From contig JARGFV010000044.1 of NCBI GenBank assembly GCA_029210545.1, positions 1 through 19,240 of the forward strand: a stretch of DNA of 19,240 bases. Direction: 5' to 3'. The translations under genes were made by a program, and so were the position numbers. Shown in pieces: positions 12,329-19,240 of this stretch (positions are counted from its first letter, which is position 1; the number at the start of each line of letters is the position of its first letter). The DNA comes from a bacterium (GTDB lineage: Bacteria; BMS3Abin14). The notes beneath the pieces were generated by a model, which was given only the letters and a program-made list of their open reading frames with translations, made no database searches and had not been told where the DNA came from.

Positions 12329-13786
12329 ATGAAGCTTTACAAAAAAACGATCCATGAACTGCACGAGGACCTGAAAGAAGGTCGGACCACCTCGACGGAC
12401 ATTACCCGGAGCGTGTTCGGCCGCATTGCCCAGGTGGATGACAAGGTCCGCTGCTACATCACCCTCACCGAGGCGGCGGCCATGGAAGCCGCCGACCGGG
12501 CCGACGAGCGTTACCGCAAGGGCGATTTCATCGGGCCCCTGGACGGCATCCCCATCGGCCTCAAGGACATCTTCGTTACCGAAGGGGTGAAGACCACCGC
12601 CGGCTCGAAGATCCTGGAAAACTTTATCGCGCCCTACGACGGGACGCCCTCCCGCAGGCTCAAGGAGGCCGGGGCCGTCATCACCGGAAAGCTCAACATG
12701 GACGAGTTCGCCATGGGATCGTCCAACGAGAACTCCGGTTTTTTCCCCACCCGCAACCCGTGGGACACGGATTGCGTTCCTGGAGGATCTTCGGGCGGTT
12801 CGGCCGCCGCCGTGGCCGCCGGCGAGGCCATAGGGACCCTGGGCACCGACACGGGCGGGTCCATCCGCCAGCCAGCCTCCCACTGCGGCGTGGTGGGGCT
12901 CAAGCCCACATACGGGCGGGTGAGCCGTTACGGGGTCATCGCCTTCGCCTCGTCCCTGGACCAGGTGGGGCCCCTTACCCGGGACGTCATCGACTGCGCC
13001 ATTCTACTGGGCGCTGTCGCCGGCAACGATCCGGCCGACAGCACCTCGGCCGACCTTCCCGTGCCCGATTACGCGGCCCTTCTCACCGGTGACGTGGGGG
13101 GGATGAGTATCGGACTTCCCGACGAGTATTTCGGGGAGGGGCTCGACCCGGAGGTCGAGGAACTGGTGCGCAGGGCCGCTGCGGACCTTCAGGCGAGGGG
13201 AGCGAAACTGGTCCCGGTGTCCCTGCCCAGCACGAAGTACGCCGTGGCCACTTACTATATTATCGCCCCGGCTGAAGCGTCCTCCAACCTGGCCCGCTAC
13301 GACGGGGTCCGGTACGGGGCCCGGGTTCCGGATACGAAGGGGCTCATCGAAATGTACCGCAAGACCCGGAGCCGGGGGTTCGGCCCCGAGGTCAAACGGC
13401 GCATCATGCTCGGGACCTTCGCCCTTTCCGCCGGTTACTATGACGCCTACTACGGGAAGGCCCAGAGGGTCCGGACCATGATCCGCAGGGAGATGGACGA
13501 GGCGTTCGCGAAGGCCGACGTCCTCCTCTCACCCACCGCCCCCGGTCCTGCGTTCCCCATGGGGGACAGGGTGGACAACCCCCTCCAGATGTACCTTTCG
13601 GACGTGTTCACCATTCCCGTGAACATCGCCGGCGTGGCCGGGATGTCGGTCCCGTGCGGCGTCACGAAGGCAGGGCTTCCAGTGGGTGTCCAGCTCATCG
13701 GCCCGGCCTTCCGGGAAGAGGTGCTCCTCAATGTGGCCTATGCGTATGAACTTCAAAGAGGACAGCTTGATGAATGTCCTCTTTGA
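12329..13786 (+). CDS. gatA: Asp-tRNA(Asn)/Glu-tRNA(Gln) amidotransferase subunit A
   Basis: A 485-residue amidase-signature enzyme, of normal GatA length. It releases ammonia from glutamine for transfer to the tRNA-bound Asp or Glu by GatB. The Lys-cisSer-Ser triad is present at K79 ([10 protein letters not shown]), S154 ([10 protein letters not shown]) and S178 ([11 protein letters not shown]), the same numbers as in the S. aureus enzyme. Also seen are [17 protein letters not shown] and [13 protein letters not shown]. The ATG at 12329 has only a weak GGGACC before it, directly after a CCCAAAA repeat. The last 11 codons form the arms of a 12-bp hairpin, so the C-terminal [10 protein letters not shown] is repeat-shaped. 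gatB follows after a 239-base gap. Confidence 0.96.
   Translation: MKLYKKTIHELHEDLKEGRTTSTDITRSVFGRIAQVDDKVRCYITLTEAAAMEAADRADERYRKGDFIGPLDGIPIGLKDIFVTEGVKTTAGSKILENFIAPYDGTPSRRLKEAGAVITGKLNMDEFAMGSSNENSGFFPTRNPWDTDCVPGGSSGGSAAAVAAGEAIGTLGTDTGGSIRQPASHCGVVGLKPTYGRVSRYGVIAFASSLDQVGPLTRDVIDCAILLGAVAGNDPADSTSADLPVPDYAALLTGDVGGMSIGLPDEYFGEGLDPEVEELVRRAAADLQARGAKLVPVSLPSTKYAVATYYIIAPAEASSNLARYDGVRYGARVPDTKGLIEMYRKTRSRGFGPEVKRRIMLGTFALSAGYYDAYYGKAQRVRTMIRREMDEAFAKADVLLSPTAPGPAFPMGDRVDNPLQMYLSDVFTIPVNIAGVAGMSVPCGVTKAGLPVGVQLIGPAFREEVLLNVAYAYELQRGQLDECPL
13753..13786. repeat. Perfect 12-bp inverted repeat ending at the gatA stop
   Basis: TCAAAGAGGACA (13753-13764) and TGTCCTCTTTGA (13775-13786) flank a 10-base loop. 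The right arm ends with the TGA stop itself. No T-tract follows. Both arms are translated. Confidence 0.8.
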
Positions 13787-13830
13787 GAACTAGCGAATTA
13801 AGTATCAGGAACTAAGGTATTGCTTGAAAC

Positions 13831-13858
13831 TTAGCTCATAGCGGTTAGCACATAGCTC
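13831..13858 (+). repeat. Heptamer array (TTAGCTC/ATAGCGG) after gatA
   Basis: TTAGCTC, ATAGCGG, TTAGCAC, ATAGCTC: four 7-mers with alternating first bases. Confidence 0.6.
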
Positions 13859-13911
13859 TGAAACATGTTGAGGGGAATTGCCGGAGTGTCCACTGTAAGT
13901 ACCTGGACCTG

Positions 13912-14007
13912 GACCAGGACTACGACCAGGACCACGACCAGGTCTACGACCAGGTCTACGACCAGGACTACGACCAGGACTACGACCAGGACCACGACCA
14001 GGTCTAC
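13912..14007 (+). repeat. 12-bp tandem repeat upstream of gatB
   Basis: Eight complete units of GACCAGGWCYAC: variants GACCAGGACTAC (A), GACCAGGACCAC (B) and GACCAGGTCTAC (C) in the order A B C C A A B C, followed by a partial GAC. It ends 8 bases before the gatB ribosome site. It is in frame with gatB and open (repeating D-Q-D-Y/D-Q-V-Y) back to a TAG at 13846, but I see no plausible start in that stretch. Confidence 0.9.
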
Positions 14008-14025
14008 GACTATTTGGAGTGCTTC

Positions 14026-15459
14026 ATGAAATACGAAACAGTCATCGGTCTCGAGGTCCACGCGCAGCTGAAGACCACCAGCAAGATCTTCTGCGGTTGC
14101 AGCACCGAGTTTGGGAAGGCGCCCAACGCCAACACCTGCCCGGTGTGCCTGGGTTTGCCGGGTGTTCTCCCGGTACTCAATCGGAAAGTCGTAGACTTTG
14201 CCATCATGATGGGCCTCGCCACCAATTGCCGCATCGCGGCCGAGAGCGTCTTCGCCCGGAAGAACTATTTCTACCCGGACCTGCCCAAGGGGTACCAGAT
14301 CAGCCAGTTCGAAAAGCCCCTTTGCGAGGAGGGGTGGGTGGACATCCGGCTGGACGGGGATGTGAAAAGGATCGGCATCACCCGGATCCACATGGAGGAG
14401 GACGCCGGCAAGCTGGTCCACGAGGGGGCTTTCGACTCGTCCAACGCCAGCTTCGTGGATCTGAACCGGGCCTGCGTGCCCCTCATGGAGATCGTGAGCG
14501 AACCCGATATGCGTTCCCCTGAGGAGGCCCGGGCCTACATGCAGACCCTGCGGGATGCCGTGGTGTACCTTGGGATCTGCGACGGCAACATGGAAGAGGG
14601 AAGCCTTCGCTGCGACGCCAACGTTTCGGTGATGCCGGTGGGTTCCGACACCTTCGGTACCCGGGCGGAGATCAAGAACATGAACTCCTTCCGGTTTCTG
14701 CAGCAGGCCCTCGAGTACGAGGTCGAGCGGCAGATCGATCTTATCGAAAGCGGCGGCCATGTGGTCCAGGAAACCCGGCTTTTCGATTCCGACAAGGGGG
14801 TCACCATCTCCATGCGGGGCAAGGAGGAGGCGCACGATTACCGTTACTTCCCCGAACCTGACCTTGTCCCCATCCGTATCGACAAGGATTGGGTCGCGCG
14901 GATCGGGGAAGATCTGCCCGAACTGAGGGATCAGAAAATGCAGCGCTACGTCAGCGAGATAGGAATCCCGGAGTACGACGCCCAGGTACTTACCGCCGAT
15001 GTGGCGACAGCCTGTTTTTTCGAGGGAACGGTGGACGCCGGTGCCGACGCCAAGAAGGCCAGCAACTGGGTCATGGGGGAGTACACTCGCCTGGTCAAGG
15101 AAAAGGGCGTTGAGACGGCAATGGTCAGCCCCGGGCAGCTTGCCGCCATCATCGGCTTCGTGGACAACGGGACCATCTCCGGTTCGGGCGCCAAGCAGCT
15201 CTTTGAGGAGGTCTTCACCACGGGTGCCGACCCGAAAGCCGTGGTCGAGGCAAAGGGACTAGCCCAGGTCTCCGACGCGGGGGCCATCGAGGAGGAGGTC
15301 AAAAAGATCCTCGACGCCAACCCCGACCAGGTCCGGCAGTTTAAAGACGGCAACGAGAAGGTCCTGGGCTTTTTCGTGGGCCAGGTGATGAAGGCGAGCG
15401 GGGGGAAGGCTAATCCGCGAGTCGTAAATGAAATTCTGAGGAAGTTGCTTGCCGAATAG
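14026..15459 (+). CDS. gatB: Asp-tRNA(Asn)/Glu-tRNA(Gln) amidotransferase subunit B
   Basis: A 477-residue GatB, of normal length. It binds the misacylated tRNA, activates the Asp or Glu side chain with ATP and transfers ammonia from GatA. Seen are [15 protein letters not shown], the zinc cysteines FCGCS and [70 protein letters not shown] and [10 protein letters not shown]. The C-terminal YqeY-like tail domain ends [20 protein letters not shown]. The start is set at the ATG 14026, which has GGAG six bases before it; the in-frame TTG at 14014 has none. A 12-bp tandem repeat lies just upstream. Confidence 0.97.
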   Translation: MKYETVIGLEVHAQLKTTSKIFCGCSTEFGKAPNANTCPVCLGLPGVLPVLNRKVVDFAIMMGLATNCRIAAESVFARKNYFYPDLPKGYQISQFEKPLCEEGWVDIRLDGDVKRIGITRIHMEEDAGKLVHEGAFDSSNASFVDLNRACVPLMEIVSEPDMRSPEEARAYMQTLRDAVVYLGICDGNMEEGSLRCDANVSVMPVGSDTFGTRAEIKNMNSFRFLQQALEYEVERQIDLIESGGHVVQETRLFDSDKGVTISMRGKEEAHDYRYFPEPDLVPIRIDKDWVARIGEDLPELRDQKMQRYVSEIGIPEYDAQVLTADVATACFFEGTVDAGADAKKASNWVMGEYTRLVKEKGVETAMVSPGQLAAIIGFVDNGTISGSGAKQLFEEVFTTGADPKAVVEAKGLAQVSDAGAIEEEVKKILDANPDQVRQFKDGNEKVLGFFVGQVMKASGGKANPRVVNEILRKLLAE

Positions 15460-15460
15460 T

Positions 15461-15481
15461 CCGTGAACCGTGAACCGAAAA
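15461..15481 (+). repeat. Heptamer array (CCGTGAA) right after gatB
   Basis: CCGTGAA, CCGTGAA, CCGAAAA, starting one base after the gatB stop and leading into its terminator. Confidence 0.65.
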
Positions 15482-15490
15482 GACTCAGCC

Positions 15491-15512
15491 GGAGCGATGC
15501 TCCTGTTTTTTT
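15491..15512 (+). terminator. Intrinsic terminator of the gat operon
   Basis: GGAGC-GAT-GCTCC (15491-15503) followed by TG and seven T (15506-15512), 32 bases after the gatB stop. The stem is short but the T-run is strong. Confidence 0.7.
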
Positions 15513-16051
15513 GTTTCTGTAAAAGCGGCAAGAGCCTTAACGCAGGGGACGCAGAGCAGCCGCAAAAAGACTGCACCGCAGGGTGACGCAGGGAAAACCT
15601 TAAGACCGGGGGAGATCTCTGGCGTGTGCCGTCAAAGCCTGAAGAGCATTCACCGCGGAGGACACGGAGAAGAGCGAAGGTAAGGATCTTTCTTCGCGCT
15701 TTGTTCTTTGCGCTTCGCGCCAGGGTTCAGGGTAAGGCGCTATTCCTGTAACGGCGGTTAAATCTGTCTCACGCAGAGAACGCGGAGCGCAGAGGAAACA
15801 AAAGGAAGTCATTGCGAACCATAAAACAGGTGAAGCAATCTCGGGACTTGCGGCACAAAACCTGAAACCGGACTAAGGTTCTTCTGCTACCATTGCTATA
15901 ACTATAACCATTACTAATCACTGCACATATTCGTGTGCAATAATAAGCAGTTGAAAAACCACTGCGGAATGCTGTAGAATCCTCATTGTTCCAGGGGATC
16001 AGGTGGGGGCAAACATCATCTTGGGGATATCATCATTGAGTGCAAGCGTAG

Positions 16052-16083
16052 CCGCCTTTCCGGTTTCGGGAGGGCGGTTTTTT
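16052..16083 (+). terminator. Terminator or attenuator hairpin before the secreted phosphatase gene
   Basis: CCGCC (16052-16056) pairs with GGCGG (16073-16077), and inside CCG (16060-16062) pairs with CGG (16067-16069), giving a long hairpin with some G-U pairs. Six T follow (16078-16083). It sits only 68 bases before the next start and more than 500 bases after the gat terminator, so it could be an attenuator of the downstream gene rather than an operon end. Confidence 0.6.
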
Positions 16084-16151
16084 GGTTGAGAAGGTAAGAA
16101 GGTGGGGCACGACTCTAAGGTTGGTCGCTTTTCCAGGGAGGGGAGTTCGAG

Positions 16152-16379
16152 ATGAAAAGAGCTCTTTTCATGGTGGTGGTCGTGGCTGCGGTTGCTTTTC
16201 ATGTACCGGCAGGGGCCGAGGTAGTTACGGGGACCGACTTGCTTATGCCGCCTGTGGAGTGCGGCGCCTATGGAAGTGTCTGCGATTCGGTCGATTGTGT
16301 GCCCGACTTGACGAGCTGTATCGAGTGCCACGTGCCTGATTCCGCCCGGAGAGATCTGGGCATCGCCGCGATGAGCTAG
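16152..16379 (+). CDS. Signal peptide and Cys-rich N-terminus of a secreted protein, ended by an in-frame TAG
   Basis: A 75-residue frame starting at 16152 behind a strong ribosome site (GGGAGGGGAG, six bases before the ATG). Residues 1-22 (MKRALFMVVVVAAVAFHVPA then GA) are a typical Sec signal peptide with cleavage after AGA. The exported part has cysteines at 37, 44, 49, 56 and 59. C56-I-E-C59-H60 matches the CxxCH haem c attachment motif, though with so few residues this may be chance or a disulfide region. The frame stops at TAG 16377-16379, but the same frame then stays open to the window end and encodes a protein with no start or signal of its own. The two parts are most likely one gene. 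Confidence 0.65.
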   Translation: MKRALFMVVVVAAVAFHVPAGAEVVTGTDLLMPPVECGAYGSVCDSVDCVPDLTSCIECHVPDSARRDLGIAAMS

Positions 16380-19240
16380 TCCGTCCCCCTGGCCGAGAGC
16401 GCCACCACAAGCGTTGTGTTCCCACATCCCAGCGGGAAGTTCACGGTCCAATATCCTGACAGCCCTGTCCCTGTAGGTCAGGGTTTTACCAATCACGTAT
16501 CCATGAACGGATATATCCTGCGGTATCAGTATACCTTCACAAATGAAACGACAGGCGCCAGGGAAACCTACGACAGCTGGCCGTGGCATGAACTGAACAA
16601 GCAATATTATCATTCCCACACCTATGACACGGCGGGATCATACCGGTTTGACATCCGCGTTCTTTATTGTGCCGACAACAGGGAAACCTGCGCCTCCGGC
16701 TGGGCGGTCCAAAACTATTCCTGGAACGTGACGGTGGAGGAGGTTCAGGAAGAAGAATCATCAGTCGTTTATATAATCATCGATGGACTGCGTTGGGACA
16801 AGTTCTGGGCATCTATGTCCGGTTCTACGGCGGCTTCCACAGACCCAATGGGATACTTTGTGGAGATTTTTGGGGAAGATTTGGGTGGTTCGAAGCTGAT
16901 TAACAGGACGCACTCCATCTTCCCATCCATCACCTACGCAGCCAATGCCTCCCTGGTTACCGGGGTCGATCCCTTCCAACATGAGATCTTAGGAAATAAA
17001 TATTTCGACCGCTACGCGGATGACGGAAACGAAGGACTCGAGGTAAAGTTCACTTCTCTGTTCACGACCATAGATACATACGCTTTTGGATACGCCAACA
17101 ATCTCCTGAATGCCCCCACCATTTACGATATTTGTCTTGAGCCCAGCATTGTCAGTTTCCACATGTACAGCAATGGTAGTACGAGCTGGGTCAGGTATCA
17201 GAACGGACTGGAATTGGGGAAATACCTAACAGACACACCAGGGTACGACAAGGACGCAGTGACAATGCTCCTGGCCGGACTGGACGGTTTTGAAAAGACC
17301 CGTGGGCGGCTACCCAAGATCGTCACCTTCTATCTCCCGGGACTCGACCACCACTCCCACCTGCATAAGGTCGCCACGCAGGAGGACTACCTGAAGGTCC
17401 ACCTCAACCCCGTTTTCGATATATTGCTGAACGGTTACGACGAGGACGGCACCCATATCCGTGGCCTAAAGGAATATTATGGCAGTCTGGAGCCGTTCTA
17501 CTTCGTCTTGGTGGCCGACCATGGGCAGACGGACATCGTGAAACGACTCACCAGCAGTAGAATCCACCTGTCTCTGGTCAATGCCCTCGGTGGTTTGCCT
17601 GAATACAGCCAGCAACTGCAGGATGGAACACTCGACCAATATTTCAAGATAGAGATCAACGACGGAATGACCCATATCTACATTCGGCGGCCTGGTGAGA
17701 ACTGGTATCGAAATCTGGGAAGATGGGATGACGCCGGCAGGCGCTTGCTGACCGAGATCACCACGAACTTAATGAACCAGAATCAACTGGCAGAAGGTGT
17801 CGACATCGCCCTCGTGCTGCTGAATGATGCCTATCAGGTCTATACAGGTAACGACTCCCGGTTCGCAGGAACGACAACCGCCTTGACTGAATACTTCGAG
17901 GCGGTGGGCGATTCAGACAAGTACTGGAAACCAGTGGAGAGGATTCAGGGACTTATGGGACCCTTTACAACGAGCGGTGATATCATCCTAACCGCCAATT
18001 ACGAGGACAATTACACTTTTATCGAGTCAAGTACTATTCCTGACTGGATAAATCCCTGGGACAACAAGGCTGTTCACGGGAACCTCATCAGGAAGGAGAC
18101 AGATACTCATGTGCCGCTCGTAGTGACTGGTAAGGATATCGGCTCCGGATCCGTCCTCAGTCGGCAAGGAATCCTGGATGCTCCCTGCCTGGTGGCTCAG
18201 CTGGCCGGTTATCCCCTACCGGGACTCACATGTCCCGATCTGGATTACGATTTGAATAACATCGTTTTCACCGGGCACAGCCCCATTGACCTGGCCGTCA
18301 CCGATCCACTGGACAGAACTGTGAACAAGGGTGTTAACGAGATACCCGGTGCGGCCTATCTGGAAGAGGACGTGGACGGCGATGGGCTCGTGGAGGACAG
18401 AATCATCATCCCCAGGCCTGTTGATGGAGACTTTACGGTGCAAGTGTCTACAGATGGGACCTCCCAACCCGGAGACACCTACAGCCTGGAGGTCAGCAAC
18501 AAGGGAACAATAGGCTGGTTGGCCCAGAATACTCCCGTACCGGAATCGGTTCCCCATTATTATCAAGAAACTTCATCCAACCTTCCTCCAGAGTTATACA
18601 GCAGTGGGGGAAAAAGAGCCGAGGTAGGAGTTGGATACTCCTACAGGATGCTGGCCGACGATCCTGAGGGTGAGCCTCTCACCTACACTGCGGTATCGCT
18701 TGCGGAGGGAATGTCTTTTGACGAAACCACTGGAGAGGTGGCTTGGATGCCGATGATCGACCAACTCGGGGACCACCTTGTCGAACTCTCCGTGAGCGAT
18801 CCTGATGGAGGCACTACCTCCGAAGTCTTCGACGTGAGTGTCTATCTGGCTAAGCCGGTGGCACCCGAGGCGACATATGACTGCGATCGCGTCTCTGTTG
18901 CGTGGGATCCCCTACCCGGTGCTGTGAGCTACAGGGTCCAGAGGATTTATATGGGTGAACCCGAGCCTTTCGATGTCTACACGCCGGTGAACTTCTACGA
19001 AGATCAGTCTTTCCCCTTCGCCACAACGTTAGGGTATTACATCTACGCGGTGGATTCCCTTGGTCGCGAGGGTGGGCAGGAAACCATCGCGACTGTGACC
19101 ACAGGATATGATTTCGACGGCGATGATGTCGGAGATGACTGCGACAACTGCCCCCAGGATATTAACCCGGATCAAGTCGACGTGGATATAGACGGACGGG
19201 GAGACATTTGCGACCCTTGCGACGACAGACCCCTCCAGGG
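16380..19240 (+). CDS. Secreted alkaline-phosphatase-superfamily phosphodiesterase with Ig-like, FN3-like and Ca-binding repeats, partial
   Basis: Open in the same frame as the signal-peptide ORF from 16380 past the window end, over 950 codons. Numbering from M1 at 16152: residues about 78-205 resemble a PKD-like beta domain (YHSHTYDTAGSYRFDIRVLY). Residues about 206-700 are a type I phosphodiesterase/nucleotide pyrophosphatase-like domain with D211 (YIIIDGLRW), probable nucleophile T261 (FPSITYAANASLVTG), D399 and H403 (GLDHHSH), D456-H457 (VADHGQ) and H642 (AVHGN), a full two-metal set. An Ig/cadherin-like domain follows at about 815-900 (DPEGEPLTYTAVS, TGEVAWMP). Next comes an FN3-like domain at 905-985 (VAWDPLPGAVSYRVQRI), then thrombospondin-type-3-like calcium loops (DFDGDDVGDDCDNC) at the window edge. 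Probably extracellular or surface-bound. Internal starts (for example ATG 16503) lack ribosome sites. Confidence 0.75.

Larger units (their letters stand above)
15460..16151. other. 692-base spacer rich in repeat words, no gene seen
   Basis: After the gatB terminator, 15538-15600 and 15650-15800 are filled with diverged ACGCAGAG/ACGCGGAG/CACGGAG-type words (for example ACGCAGGGGACGCAGAG, CACCGCGGAGGACACGG, ACGCAGAGAACGCGGAG) and CTTTGCGCTTCGCGCC-type words. 15840-16050 is less repetitive and more AT-rich and could be a 5' leader for the next gene. No convincing open frame is present. Confidence 0.55.

Noticed and set aside
13912-14007. CRISPR array
   Set aside because: The repeat unit is 12 bp with no spacers. 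The heptamer arrays likewise have no spacers.
13831-14835. 334-codon minus-strand frame with a [10 protein letters not shown]-type run
   Set aside because: The hydrophobic run is the 12-bp repeat read backwards, and the rest is the shadow of gatB.
15600-15812. 70-codon minus-strand frame in the gatB-phosphatase spacer
   Set aside because: It is made of repeat words, with no ribosome site or domain.

Overview
The window looks like chromosomal DNA of a GC-rich Gram-negative bacterium, most probably of the deltaproteobacterial (Desulfobacterota-type) kind. This is inferred from the gene set (GatCAB, short ThiC, PurU, GNAT/nitrilase relatives), the codon use and the repeat-rich spacers; no rRNA or other strict marker is present to fix the lineage.

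Layout. (1) 3-2455, plus strand: the 3' end of a cation diffusion facilitator transporter, then a 697-residue HEAT-repeat protein. (2) 2910-8587, minus strand: an apparent operon. Reading in its own direction it is a TetR regulator with two tandem operators in its promoter, a SpeD-like pyruvoyl decarboxylase homologue, a FemAB/CelD-like acyltransferase, an ATP-grasp ligase, a fold-type III PLP decarboxylase, and a GNAT protein carrying a cut-down nitrilase domain. The four central genes overlap by 4 bp at every junction, so they are translationally coupled. Two unrelated decarboxylases with a carboxylate-amine ligase and an acyltransferase suggest a pathway that makes an amide- or acyl-linked amine. 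I do not recognise it as a characterised cluster. (3) 8783-10418: a possible small plus-strand gene with its own terminator, purU on the minus strand with a promoter and a palindrome at its likely start site, and a relic of an IS1380-type transposase. (4) 10535-15459, plus strand: gatC, thiC, gatA, gatB. The amidotransferase operon is split by a thiamine gene. (5) 15460-16151: a 692-base spacer of repeat words ending in a strong terminator/attenuator hairpin. (6) 16152 to the window end: a secreted alkaline-phosphatase-superfamily protein with Ig-like, FN3-like and calcium-binding domains. Its signal peptide and Cys-rich N-terminus are cut off from the rest by one in-frame TAG.

Two patterns run through the window. 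First, most spacers hold short tandem arrays with a 7-bp period. The word differs from place to place, and the array usually starts at or just after a stop codon. Second, several genes (the transporter, gatC, thiC, gatA, weakly tetR) end in a unique inverted repeat that spans or touches the stop codon, mostly without a T-tract. Together these give a recurring arrangement of gene end, fold-back hairpin and heptamer array, which normal gene annotation would miss.
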